From DAOTVC01 sp034437215 (GTDB lineage: Bacteria; Chloroflexota; Anaerolineae; B4-G1; SLSP01): a stretch of 64,000 bases of DNA. The notes below the pieces were generated by a model that was not told where the DNA came from, made no database searches, and saw only the letters and a program-made list of their open reading frames with translations. The translations under genes and the position numbers were made by a program. Where the stretch lies: assembly GCA_034437215.1 (NCBI GenBank), contig DAOTVC010000006.1, forward strand, positions 1 to 64,000. Direction: 5' to 3'. How positions within the stretch are numbered: the first letter of the stretch is position 1; every line of letters begins with the position of its first letter. This document shows, piece after piece, positions 16,568 to 24,891 of this stretch.

Positions 16568-17314
16568 ATGAATGATAGAGTAGATAACATTAGAGCAGAC
16601 ACCATCCTGTCCGTGGACTCCATCCACACCTTTATCGGGCAGTTCCACATCCTGGAAGGGGTCTCGTTGGAGGTACCGCGGAACAGCATCACTGTACTGC
16701 TGGGGCGCAACGGCGCCGGCAAGACGACGACGCTCAAATCCATCCTGGGCTTGACCCCACCCCGCGAGGGGCAGGTGATCTTCGACGGACGGGAGATCCA
16801 GGGGAAGCGAGCCTTCGATGTCGCCGCCATGGGCATCGGCTACGTGCCCGAGCACCGCGCCATCTTCCGCAACCTGAGCGTAGCGGAGAACCTGAAGATC
16901 GCCGAGCGGGAGAAGGGGGACCTGGAGCGCCGCTCCGACTTCATCTTCGGTCTCTTCCCCGACCTCGAACGTCTCTACAAGCTGCCCGGCAACCACCTCT
17001 CGGGCGGGCAGCAGCAGATGCTGGCCATCGCCCGGGCCCTGGTCCCCGACAACCGGCTGCTCCTTATCGACGAGCCCAGCGAGGGGTTGGCGCCTATCCT
17101 TATCGAGCAGATGATGGAGGCCATCCGGGAGCTCAGCGCCACCACCACCATCCTGCTCGTCGAGCAGAACTTCATCATGGCGAGCCAGCTGGGGGAGCGC
17201 TACTACATCATCGACGATGGCAAGACGGCACACCAGGGGCTCATGAGCGAACTCGTGGAAGACGAGGTCCTCATCCGCCGCTACCTGGGCGCCGTCGTCG
17301 CTGCTGTCATCTGA
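16568..17314 (+). CDS. livF: ABC transporter ATP-binding protein, LivF type
   Basis: 248 residues from ATG 16568; ATG 16565 is the alternative, but GGAGG at 16559-16563 would then be only one base away. Walker A is GRNGAGKT, signature LSGGQQQML, Walker B LLIDEPSEGLAP, H-loop LLVEQNF. The GYVPEHRAIFRNLSVAENL segment is diagnostic of LivF. It forms the second half of the ATPase heterodimer with livG. Confidence 0.92.
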   Translation: MNDRVDNIRADTILSVDSIHTFIGQFHILEGVSLEVPRNSITVLLGRNGAGKTTTLKSILGLTPPREGQVIFDGREIQGKRAFDVAAMGIGYVPEHRAIFRNLSVAENLKIAEREKGDLERRSDFIFGLFPDLERLYKLPGNHLSGGQQQMLAIARALVPDNRLLLIDEPSEGLAPILIEQMMEAIRELSATTTILLVEQNFIMASQLGERYYIIDDGKTAHQGLMSELVEDEVLIRRYLGAVVAAVI

Positions 17315-17346
17315 CTTCGGATTACGACTCTCGACTTACGACTTGT
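17314..17346. repeat. Short word tract, family G (GGATTACGACTC type)
   Basis: Words CGGATTACGAC, TCTCGACTTACGACTTG appear in the 49-base gap between livF and livH. It is short, and it is included because it follows the same 'touching the stop codon' pattern as the other families. Confidence 0.4.
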
Positions 17347-17363
17347 TTTTGGGGGAGAACCTA

Positions 17364-18857
17364 ATGAAACTTAGAGAACTATGGCGCACGAACGGCGCCC
17401 TCATGACCGTAGGGGCGCTGTTGCTCGTGCTCGGCGTGGTGGGCTGGCTCTTTATGGGGCCGCAGCCCTTCATCCGCACCACCCTCTCCGGCCTCACGCT
17501 GAGCGCCCTCTACTTTATGGTCGCCGCGGGGCTCACGCTCATCTTCGGTCTGATGGACGTCCTCAACTTCTCGCAGGGCTCCATGTTCATGGTGGGCGCT
17601 TACCTGGGGTGGCAGTTCTACACCAACCCCACCTTCCTCTTCGGCCTGGCGCCCCTGATCTTCGCGCTGCTGGCAGGGCTCTCGGCGAGCGCGCTGGTCC
17701 ATCCCCTCGTCATCAGGTGGCAGCTCACGGAGTCGCAGCAGAAGCTGGTGCGCGGCGCCTTCGTCGTCCTGGCTCTGGTCATCGGGCTCGTCGCCCTCTG
17801 GGGCGTGGACTTCCGGGGGCTGGCGGAGACGGCGATGGTCGCCACGATGGTGGGCGCCGACCCGCTGGCGGAGGCCACGCCCCAGGAGCCTTTGGCGACC
17901 TTCTGGTACCGCCCCACCCTGCTCTTTCTGGCGGGGCTCTCCCTCGCCGTCGCACAGGCCCGTCCGGGTGACAGGACCCGGGTCGTCCACCAGGATCTCG
18001 TGCGCCGCACCGCCGTCACCGTCACAGGCCTTCTGGCACTCACCCTCGTCTCGACGCTGGTGCGCGAATCCGGGCCCCTCGTCGTGCTCGGCATGAACGG
18101 CAACCTGCGCTTCGTCCTGGCCCTCATCGTTGGGGCGCTCATCGGCGCGGGGCTGGGCTCGGTGATCGAGGTCACCCTCGTCAGCCCCCTCTACGTCCGC
18201 CCCCTCTACCAGATTATCGTGACCATGGGGCTGGCCTTCGTCGTCGCCGAGCTCATCCAGGTGCTCTGGGACCCCCTTCCCTACGCCATGAGCCGTCCGC
18301 CCCAGTTCGCCCAGCCGGGCAAGGCAACCGATCTGCTCGCCTGGATGCGGGGCGGCAACACCACCCTCGACATCTTCGGCGTGACCTTCCCCAGCTACCG
18401 CCTCTTCATCATCGCCCTGGGCGTGATCATGTTCGTCGGCCTGACGGCGCTCCTCAAGTACACCCGGCTGGGGATGATCATCCGTGCCGGCGTGCAGGAC
18501 CGGGAGATGGTGGAGGCGCTGGGCATCAACGTGCGACGGGTCTTCACCCTGGTCTTTGCCATGGGCGCCGGGCTGGCGGCCCTGGGCGGCATCGGGGCCG
18601 CACCCTTCATGCCCGTCGAGCCGGTGATGGGCGATCGCTTCCTGATGCAGGGCTTCATCACCGTCGTCATCGGGGGCATGGGCAGCACCACCGGAGCGGC
18701 CATCGGCGCCCTCCTCTTGGGCCTCGCCCGCGCCTTCGGCGACTACCTGGCGCTCAAGTTCCAGCTCACCCCGGCCATCTCCGAGGCCTCGACGGTCATC
18801 ATTATGGCGATCGTCCTCCTGGCACGACCCTCGGGCCTCTTCGGAAAGAAGGAATAA
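17364..18857 (+). CDS. livH: ABC transporter permease, LivH type, with a large insertion
   Basis: 497 residues from ATG 17364 (GGGGGAG upstream), against about 290-310 for ordinary LivH. The N-terminal part (GLTLIFGLMDVLNFSQGSMF) and the C-terminal half (VEALGINVRRVFTLVFAMGAGLAALGG, quoted here as GINVRRVFTLVFAMGAG) are canonical, including the EAA-like cytoplasmic loop. Between about residues 88 and 245 lies extra sequence with roughly three or four more hydrophobic segments and a soluble loop (ADPLAEATPQEP). The ORF is continuous, so the insertion is real. It partners with livM to form the membrane channel. Confidence 0.88.
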   Translation: MKLRELWRTNGALMTVGALLLVLGVVGWLFMGPQPFIRTTLSGLTLSALYFMVAAGLTLIFGLMDVLNFSQGSMFMVGAYLGWQFYTNPTFLFGLAPLIFALLAGLSASALVHPLVIRWQLTESQQKLVRGAFVVLALVIGLVALWGVDFRGLAETAMVATMVGADPLAEATPQEPLATFWYRPTLLFLAGLSLAVAQARPGDRTRVVHQDLVRRTAVTVTGLLALTLVSTLVRESGPLVVLGMNGNLRFVLALIVGALIGAGLGSVIEVTLVSPLYVRPLYQIIVTMGLAFVVAELIQVLWDPLPYAMSRPPQFAQPGKATDLLAWMRGGNTTLDIFGVTFPSYRLFIIALGVIMFVGLTALLKYTRLGMIIRAGVQDREMVEALGINVRRVFTLVFAMGAGLAALGGIGAAPFMPVEPVMGDRFLMQGFITVVIGGMGSTTGAAIGALLLGLARAFGDYLALKFQLTPAISEASTVIIMAIVLLARPSGLFGKKE

Positions 18858-18861
18858 GCGA

Positions 18862-20037
18862 ATGACCAACGAACAGACGATCCATCCGGGTATTGCCGGC
18901 GAGCAGGTCACTGAACCGACGCCCACCGCGAAGGTCAGCCGGTGGCTGCGGAGGAATTGGGCCTTTCTCACGGTGGTGCTGGGCTTCATCCTCTTCCCCT
19001 TCGTCTTCAGCCTGATCACGGGGACGCCCGTGGACACGGGCAACGTGAAGTTCTGGCAGGGACAGTTCATCTCCATCTTCATCCTCGCCGTCTACGCCAT
19101 GAGCTACGATCTACTGCTGGGCTACACCGGCGTGCTCTCCTTTGGTCACGCGGCTTTCTTCGGCGGCGGCGCCTACACTATGGCCCTCTTCCTGACCCAC
19201 GCTGCCCCCAACTTCACCGCCCGCTACAGGATCATGGTCGGGTCCCTCAACATCACCGACATCCTGGTGCTCCTCGGGGGCTTCCTCCTGGCCCTCCTCG
19301 TTGCGATGCTCCTCGGGCTCCTCTTCAGCGCCGTCTCCGCGCGGGTGAAGGGGGCCTACTTCGCCATGATCACGCTGGCGATGGCGGGAGCCATCCACAT
19401 CCTCTCCAAGGCCACCGACTTCGTGAAGTACACGGGGGCCGACGAGGGGCTGCACGGCGTGCCGGTGCCCGTCTTCCTCAACCCCACCCAGTTCCGCCTG
19501 CGCTTCTACTTCTTGGCGCTGGCCTTCACCGTGCTCATGTACCTCATCGCCCGCCGCGTCATCAACTCACCCGCGGGACGGGTCTTCGTCGCCCTCCGGG
19601 AGAACGAGAGCCGCGTGCAGATGATCGGCTACAACCCCGCCGTCTACCGCACGCTGGCCTTCCTCACCGCCGCCATGATCGCCGGCGCGGCGGGTGGCCT
19701 CTACGCCGTCTGGACCATGAGCGCCACGCCCACCATGACCAGTTCGGAGCTCACCCTCGAGGCACTCATCATGACGATTGTAGGGGGCATCGGCACCTTG
19801 ATTGGACCGATGCTCGGCGCCGCTCTGATGGAGTTCTTCGGGCACTTCTTCTATCAATGGTTCGGCGCGCGCTGGCCCCTCGTCTTCGGCGTCATCTTTA
19901 TCGCGCTGGTCATCTTCCTGCCCTACGGCATCGTGGGTACCTGGCAGATGCGCCGCAATCAGTGGTCGCGCGGTTGGGGACGGTGGCGTGCGCTTCTCGG
20001 AATCCGGCGGAAGCGCCCCCAGTCCACGGAGCGGTAA
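18862..20037 (+). CDS. livM: ABC transporter permease, LivM type
   Basis: 391 residues with about ten hydrophobic segments. Conserved LivM features are YDLLLGYTGVLSFGHAAFFG and the cytoplasmic loop RVFVALRENESRVQMIGYN. A hydrophilic N-terminal extension of about 35 residues precedes the first helix, and a basic tail (RRKRPQSTER) ends the protein. It starts 4 bases after the livH stop, indicating coupled translation. It is the last gene of the livKGFHM set. Confidence 0.92.
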   Translation: MTNEQTIHPGIAGEQVTEPTPTAKVSRWLRRNWAFLTVVLGFILFPFVFSLITGTPVDTGNVKFWQGQFISIFILAVYAMSYDLLLGYTGVLSFGHAAFFGGGAYTMALFLTHAAPNFTARYRIMVGSLNITDILVLLGGFLLALLVAMLLGLLFSAVSARVKGAYFAMITLAMAGAIHILSKATDFVKYTGADEGLHGVPVPVFLNPTQFRLRFYFLALAFTVLMYLIARRVINSPAGRVFVALRENESRVQMIGYNPAVYRTLAFLTAAMIAGAAGGLYAVWTMSATPTMTSSELTLEALIMTIVGGIGTLIGPMLGAALMEFFGHFFYQWFGARWPLVFGVIFIALVIFLPYGIVGTWQMRRNQWSRGWGRWRALLGIRRKRPQSTER

Positions 20038-20054
20038 CACCGCTCCCGTTCCTC

Positions 20055-20080
20055 GAGCGGGCTACTGACGTAGCCCGCTC
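20055..20080 (+). terminator. Perfect hairpin after livM
   Basis: GAGCGGGCTA (20055-20064) and TAGCCCGCTC (20071-20080) pair perfectly around the 6-base loop CTGACG, 17 bases after the livM stop. No T-run follows directly, so it may be a rho-dependent or mRNA-stabilising 3' structure. The gap 20038-20319 contains no gene. Confidence 0.6.
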
Positions 20081-20111
20081 ACCCCACCACCCGGCGAAAC
20101 CCAAAAGACCC
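20077..20111 (+). repeat. Exact 35-bp repeat, copy 1
   Basis: The 35 bases starting GCTCACCCCACCACCCGGCG and ending AACCCAAAAGACCC are identical to 45370-45404. It overlaps the right arm of the hairpin. Context and flanks differ between copies. Identity of the element is unknown. Confidence 0.85.
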
Positions 20112-20237
20112 GTCTCCTTTTGAACCCTACCGCGAAAAAAGAGGTATCTAAAGGGGTAGGGTGCACGTCCTACCCGCTTGCGACGTGGTGGTAGAGGCGA
20201 AAAAACTACCGGCTGCCCCTCAGCGCCATCGCGCCGG

Positions 20238-20265
20238 TTGTCACTTTTATCCACTCGAGTATGAT
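20238..20265 (+). promoter_or_regulatory. Sigma-70-type promoter for the 20320 gene
   Basis: TTGTCA (20238-20243) and TATGAT (20260-20265) have a 16-base spacer. The start codon at 20320 lies 55 bases downstream with GAGGAGAG before it. This would start a transcript covering the small membrane protein and perhaps the permease-peptidase fusion. Confidence 0.6.
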
Positions 20266-20319
20266 GTGCTCCTGTATGCTATGTTCCTGTGGAAAAATGG
20301 CTGGCAGAGGAGAGAGTTT

Positions 20320-20856
20320 ATGTCCGAATCCGGTACAAAACGACAGTGGTCACCTCCCGATGAAGCAACGATGCGGGCGCGACACCGCTGGGGTAACGTG
20401 AAGACCGTCGTCACCGGCGTTCTCGTGATCGTCTTCATCTGCTGCTTCTTCTCCACCCTCCTGGGCGTCTCCCAGAGCTATATGGGGCAGTGGTGGATGC
20501 ATGTGCCCCGCTATCCCGGCGCCCAACAGACCCAACGGTTGGAGGGGGAGGTCTGCCGCATGTACGCCATGAGCGTCTACTGCTTCGAGTGGTTCTATCG
20601 CACCGACGAATCCGTCGAGGAGGTCATCGACTACTACGAGGAGCTCAGCTGGCGCTTTCACGACCCCATCGTCTTTGAGTGGCGACAGGGACGCCGGTTC
20701 AACAAGGCCTGGGTCGCCGACGACTGTGACCGGATCCTGGGGGATAAATTTTGCTACCAGATCATCGTACGACCTGATCCTGACAAGGATGGTTTCACCC
20801 AGATCTACATCCTGGAGCGGAGCGCCGTCGGGGACATCCAGAGCGTCCGGGAGTAG
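20320..20856 (+). CDS. Membrane-anchored hypothetical protein
   Basis: 178 residues from ATG 20320 (SD-like GAGGAGAG). A hydrophilic N-terminus of about 30 residues is followed by one membrane segment (VVTGVLVIVFICCFFSTLLG) and an extracytoplasmic domain. The domain has several Cys residues and the phrase WMHVPRYPGAQQTQRLEGEV, then DESVEEVIDYYEELSW. Such domains with 'YPGA..' and 'SVEEVIDYYE' occur in uncharacterised Chloroflexota proteins, as far as I recall. It lies 75 bases before the permease fusion, same strand. Function unknown. Confidence 0.7.
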   Translation: MSESGTKRQWSPPDEATMRARHRWGNVKTVVTGVLVIVFICCFFSTLLGVSQSYMGQWWMHVPRYPGAQQTQRLEGEVCRMYAMSVYCFEWFYRTDESVEEVIDYYEELSWRFHDPIVFEWRQGRRFNKAWVADDCDRILGDKFCYQIIVRPDPDKDGFTQIYILERSAVGDIQSVRE

Positions 20857-20931
20857 CCTCCTCCACCCTCCGAGGACTTGAGTTCGAAGCCAGTCGAGGA
20901 ACGGTATCTACCCTACCCAAGAAAGAGACCC

Positions 20932-23900
20932 ATGAACTCCAGATCCAACCTTTCAGCGATCGCCGTCACCGTCCTGCGCCGTCTGGGGCTGAGCCTGCTG
21001 ACGCTCCTCATCATCGCTTACCTCACCCTCTTCGGCCTTATCATGGCCGAGCGCGGTCGCGAGGGACTGCCCGCCGAACCCCTCAGCGCCGCAACGGAGG
21101 CCCTCTCCCGAACGGCCAACTACGTCACCGATCACCCAGCCACCTACTACTGGAACCGCTTCAACCAGCCGGCCCTCGACCTCGTGGCCACCACCTTCGG
21201 TCACAGCGCCGGACTCCTCCTCGTCTCTCTGGGAACGGCGGTGGCCCTGGGGGTCCCCCTGGGCACCATCGCCGCCCTCCGCAAGCGGAAGGGCGGGGCC
21301 TCCCTCATCGTCATCCTCTCCATCCTCGGAATCTCCACGCCGAGCTTCCTGCTGGCGATGCTCTTCTGGGTGCTCAACATCCAGATTCACCGCCGCTTCG
21401 GCGTGACGGTCCTCCCCTCGGCGGGCTTCGGCTGGGACACTCACCTCATCATGCCGGCCCTCGTCCTCGCCGCCCGCCCCCTCGCTCAGATCGCCCAGGT
21501 CACCTACGTCTCCCTCTCGGAGATCCTGGACCAGGACTTCATCCGTACCGCCCACGCCAAGGGGCTGCGTCCCGCGGTCGTCCGGCGCCGGCACGCCATA
21601 CGCAACGTCCTCATCCCCATTCTCACGACCGTCGGAACCTCACTGCGCTTCTCGCTCGCCAGCCTGCCCGTCGTCGAGTACTTCTTCGAGTGGCCCGGCG
21701 TCGGGCTGATGCTCCTGGAGGCCATCCAGATGGGGATCACGCCGCTGGTCACCGACCTCATCGTCTCCCTGGGCCTCCTCTTCCTGCTCATCAACCTCGC
21801 CATCGAGGTCGTCTACCCCCTCCTCGATCCGCGCTTGAAGGAGCAGAAGGACGAGAAACGTAGAGAAAGGCGCTCGCCGGGCGAGCGCCTTTCGGAGGCG
21901 CTGGCGAGCCTCCGCGCCCTCTTCGAAGATCTGCAGGCCCGGCTGCCCGGCAGATCCCGGGAGCCCGACCTCCGCCCGCTGCCCCCGGTGGCCAGCAACA
22001 GGGGCGGGTTGGAGTCTCCCCACGAGATGCAGGCCGAGCGCACGCGCTGGGCGCTGCGGGCACTCTACAGCAACCCCGCGCTGATCGCGGGCACCCTGCT
22101 GGTGCTTGGCTTCTTTGCCCTGGCCCTCTTCGGAGAGCGCCTTACTGCAGCCAACCCGACGGAGATTCACGGGGTGATGATGGTCGAGGGGGTGATCGGG
22201 GCACCGCCCTACGAACCCTCTCCCACCTTCCCCTGGGGCACCGACTATCTGGGGCGAGACATGCAGGCGCTGGTGCTGGCAGGCACCACACAGACCCTCG
22301 CCCTGGCCCTCTTCGGGATGCTGGCGCGCGTCCTTTTGGGCACCCTCCTGGGCATCGCCGCCGGCTGGTGGCAGCACAGCGCCTTCGACCGCCTGGTCAA
22401 CGGAGCGGTAGGCGTGTGGGCCGCCTTCCCCCTGACTATCTTCGCCATGCTCCTGATCCAGGGGCTGGGCATCCAGCAGGGGATGTGGGTCTTCATCGTA
22501 GCCCTCTCCGTCGTCGGCTGGGGAGAGGTGGCGCAATTCGTGCGGGGACAGGTCATCACGCTCAAACCCCAGCTCTACATCGAAGCGGCGCAGGCGTTGG
22601 GAGCACGCACGGGCCAGATTCTCGGCCGCCACATCCTCCCCAACCTCCTGCCCTCGCTCCTGGTGCTCGCCGTGCTGGAGACGGGCGGGGTGCTCATGCT
22701 GTTGGCGGAGCTGGGCTACCTCAACATCTTCCTCGGCGGGGGCTTCAAAGTCGAGCTCATCGGAGAGGTCATCAACCACTTCTCCGACGTCCCCGAGTGG
22801 GGCGCGCTCTTGGCCAACGTCCGGCAGTGGTGGCGCAGCTATCCCTGGATGGCCTGGTACCCGGGTCTGGCCTTCTTCCTCGCCATCCTCGCCTTCAATG
22901 TGTGGGGTGAGGGGCTGCGCCGCTTCCTGGCCGAGAGCCGGATCAACCTGGGACACCTCTTCAACCGCTACACCCTTCTGGCGGGTCTGGGTCTCGTCAT
23001 CGGGTTCGGATGGGTGCTCCGCAGCACAGCCCCCCTGGGCGTCTACCGCTCCCAGGCCGAGCGCTTCGAGGCCACACGGGCGATGGAATACATCGAAGCG
23101 CTCACCGCTCCCGAGTTTGAGGGGCGCCGGAGCGGATCGGAAGGCGCCGCCCGCGCCGCCGAGTACATCGCCGCCGAGATGAAGGCCCTGGGCCTACAGC
23201 CGGCGGGCAGGGACGGAACCTACTACCAGACGATGAAGACGACGCGCCTGCGGATCACGGAGACACCCGTGGTGGAGATGGTGGACGGGCAGGGCGCCGT
23301 CGTGGAGGCGGCCGTCTACGGTGAGGACTTCCTCGAGGTGGGCGGCTTCTCCATCGCGGTCGGCGAGGTCACGGCGCCCGTCGTGGGGCTGGCGCTGGGC
23401 CCCCTGCCTCCGGAGAGCTCCGGCGACCCCTACGGACTCCGCAGCATCGAGCGTCTCCGGGGGACCATCGCCATCGTTCACGAGGAGGAGGCGCCGCGCG
23501 TGAACTTCGAGGCCTTCGAGGCTACGCTCATCGTCACCGACGATCCTGCCAAACTGAAGCGCCGCCTCTTCGCCGGGTCGGCCATGCACCGTGCAGGAGC
23601 GCCCCTCTTTCACATCACCCCGGAGCTGGGGGAGCGCCTTCTGGAGAGCGCCGGCAGCAGTCTGGCACAGCTGGAGGCGACGAGCGCCGGGCTGCAGCCG
23701 GGTGACGTAGCGGCGACGGCATCCGGCGCGCCCGTACACGTCTCCCTGCAGCTGGACCAGCTGATCGGGGTCGAGGAGCACCACGTCATCGGCTTCATCC
23801 CCGGGACGGGCGCCGCGATGGGCTCCCACATGGGCGCCGGCATGGACAACGAAGTCATCCTTCTCAGCGCCTACTACGACGGGCTCGGCATAGGCCCCGA

Positions 23901-24441
23901 CGGCACCTTCTATCCGGGCGCCAACGACAACGCCAGCGGCGTCGCCGCCCTGTTGGAGATTGCGCGCGCCCTGCAGGAGGGCCCCTACCCCCCGAAGCGC
24001 ACCGTGGTCTTCGTGGCCTGGGCCGGTGGGGAGCGGAGCGAGGGGTTGAGTGTCGACAACGTCATGAACGCCAAGCTCGGCTTCCGCGAGCTCTCCGTGG
24101 AGGTGGTGCTGGAGCTGAGCGGCGTGGGGGCGGGAGAGGGAGAGGGGGTGGCGCTGGGGCAAGGCAGCAGCTACCGTCTCGTGCGCCTCTTCCAGAAGGC
24201 CGCCGGACGGCTGGGGATCGCCACGACAACGCGCGGGCGCGGTCCCCACTACGGCTTCTTCGTTCGCCCCGGCTTTGGGGGGCGGGAGGCCCTCTCCGCC
24301 TATCTGAGCTGGGACGGCTCCGATCTCCCGGCACACACCCCGCAGGATACTCCGGCAATCATCGACCCGGAGAAACTGGACCAGACCGGAGAGCTCGTGA
24401 CCCTGGTCACGACGGTCCTGAGCCGGGAGCCGGAGTACTAA
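20932..24441 (+). CDS. OppB-OppC-M28-type fusion: dipeptide permease pair with extracytoplasmic peptidase-like domain
   Basis: 1169 residues from ATG 20932 (a TTG at 20878 would add 18). Residues about 1-320 are an OppB-type permease, with EAA loop RTAHAKGLRPAVVRRRHAIRN. A charged linker leads to an OppC-type permease (about 374-680; WGTDYLGRD and EAAQALGARTGQILGRHILPN). A further helix (about 680-700, LLAGLGLVIGFGWVL) leads into an M28-type domain with a protease-associated-like insert (704-1169), which should face outside. The M28 domain retains GANDNASG (Asp999), Glu1034 and His1135. It has Tyr981 where the first zinc-ligand His is expected (SAYYD for AHYD), and Gly1033 where the general-base Glu is expected (GGE for GEE). 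It may therefore be inactive or atypical. Downstream oppD/oppF would provide ATPases. Confidence 0.88.
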   Translation: MNSRSNLSAIAVTVLRRLGLSLLTLLIIAYLTLFGLIMAERGREGLPAEPLSAATEALSRTANYVTDHPATYYWNRFNQPALDLVATTFGHSAGLLLVSLGTAVALGVPLGTIAALRKRKGGASLIVILSILGISTPSFLLAMLFWVLNIQIHRRFGVTVLPSAGFGWDTHLIMPALVLAARPLAQIAQVTYVSLSEILDQDFIRTAHAKGLRPAVVRRRHAIRNVLIPILTTVGTSLRFSLASLPVVEYFFEWPGVGLMLLEAIQMGITPLVTDLIVSLGLLFLLINLAIEVVYPLLDPRLKEQKDEKRRERRSPGERLSEALASLRALFEDLQARLPGRSREPDLRPLPPVASNRGGLESPHEMQAERTRWALRALYSNPALIAGTLLVLGFFALALFGERLTAANPTEIHGVMMVEGVIGAPPYEPSPTFPWGTDYLGRDMQALVLAGTTQTLALALFGMLARVLLGTLLGIAAGWWQHSAFDRLVNGAVGVWAAFPLTIFAMLLIQGLGIQQGMWVFIVALSVVGWGEVAQFVRGQVITLKPQLYIEAAQALGARTGQILGRHILPNLLPSLLVLAVLETGGVLMLLAELGYLNIFLGGGFKVELIGEVINHFSDVPEWGALLANVRQWWRSYPWMAWYPGLAFFLAILAFNVWGEGLRRFLAESRINLGHLFNRYTLLAGLGLVIGFGWVLRSTAPLGVYRSQAERFEATRAMEYIEALTAPEFEGRRSGSEGAARAAEYIAAEMKALGLQPAGRDGTYYQTMKTTRLRITETPVVEMVDGQGAVVEAAVYGEDFLEVGGFSIAVGEVTAPVVGLALGPLPPESSGDPYGLRSIERLRGTIAIVHEEEAPRVNFEAFEATLIVTDDPAKLKRRLFAGSAMHRAGAPLFHITPELGERLLESAGSSLAQLEATSAGLQPGDVAATASGAPVHVSLQLDQLIGVEEHHVIGFIPGTGAAMGSHMGAGMDNEVILLSAYYDGLGIGPDGTFYPGANDNASGVAALLEIARALQEGPYPPKRTVVFVAWAGGERSEGLSVDNVMNAKLGFRELSVEVVLELSGVGAGEGEGVALGQGSSYRLVRLFQKAAGRLGIATTTRGRGPHYGFFVRPGFGGREALSAYLSWDGSDLPAHTPQDTPAIIDPEKLDQTGELVTLVTTVLSREPEY

Positions 24442-24589
24442 AAAGCGTTCTTGAGGCCAATCCGGCGAAATCCTGGCGAATATTTGAACCTTTGATGCTT
24501 CATGGTAGTATTATAAGCGGGTAAGGTCTACAAGGCCTTATGCCTTCCCAAATCTCCGAGCTTGCGACACTCGAAGGGAAAGAGCAGGG

Positions 24590-24617
24590 TTGACACGCCC
24601 TTGTGTTTCGTTATACT
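24590..24617 (+). promoter_or_regulatory. Strong sigma-70-type promoter of the opp operon
   Basis: TTGACA (24590-24595) and TATACT (24612-24617) have a 16-base spacer, close to consensus in an otherwise GC-rich region. It lies about 275 bases upstream of oppD, which implies a long 5' leader. Confidence 0.75.
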
Positions 24618-24641
24618 TTATTCAGTAAGGTGGTCATTCTC

Positions 24642-24729
24642 AAACCTGATAGGTCCCACTCATTCTATGGTGTAGCCGTCCCTGAGGCTACCCGAGCTTC
24701 TCCTCTATTAGCTCAGACCTGTCAGGTTT
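24642..24729 (+). ncRNA. Structured 5' leader candidate of the opp operon
   Basis: AAACCTGATAGGTC (24642-24655) pairs over 14 bases with GACCTGTCAGGTTT (24716-24729), with one G-U. Inside lies a second perfect stem, GTAGCC (24672-24677) with GGCTAC (24686-24691), around an 8-base loop. The element begins about 25 bases after the -10 box, so it would be near the 5' end of the transcript. It matches no riboswitch class I can name. AACCTGTCAGGTTT-like palindromes may also be dispersed repeats. The gap 24442-24891 has no gene. Confidence 0.5.
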
Positions 24730-24891
24730 GCGGACGTTAGGAGACCCAGTCCTTCTGCAAGAAGTCGTGGGGGTGGTACTACGCTCACTCGAGCCCGTAC
24801 CCTCCACCTGTTCGACAACCAGGATACGGTCCCGGCGTCCGGCAACGAAGTGACCTCGGCGTTATTCATTCTCTGAAGGAGGCTCTCATTC

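Noticed and set aside
17379..19082. 567-codon minus-strand open frame opposite livH
   Set aside because: Highly charged low-complexity sequence typical of antisense frames of membrane proteins.
20055..20080. Rho-independent terminator in the strict sense
   Set aside because: The stem is perfect but there is no T-run after it, unlike the terminator at 31254-31286; it is listed as a hairpin of uncertain action.
20878..20931. Use of TTG 20878 as start of the permease-peptidase fusion
   Set aside because: The only purine-rich stretch (GAGGA) lies almost directly against it, and the 18 extra residues are hydrophilic and unlike OppB N-termini; ATG 20932 is preferred, though not certain.
24642..24729. 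T-box or other named riboswitch
   Set aside because: I could not find T-box, AGAGA-like, NGG or other class-specific motifs; only the stems are clear, so it is left as an unnamed leader candidate.
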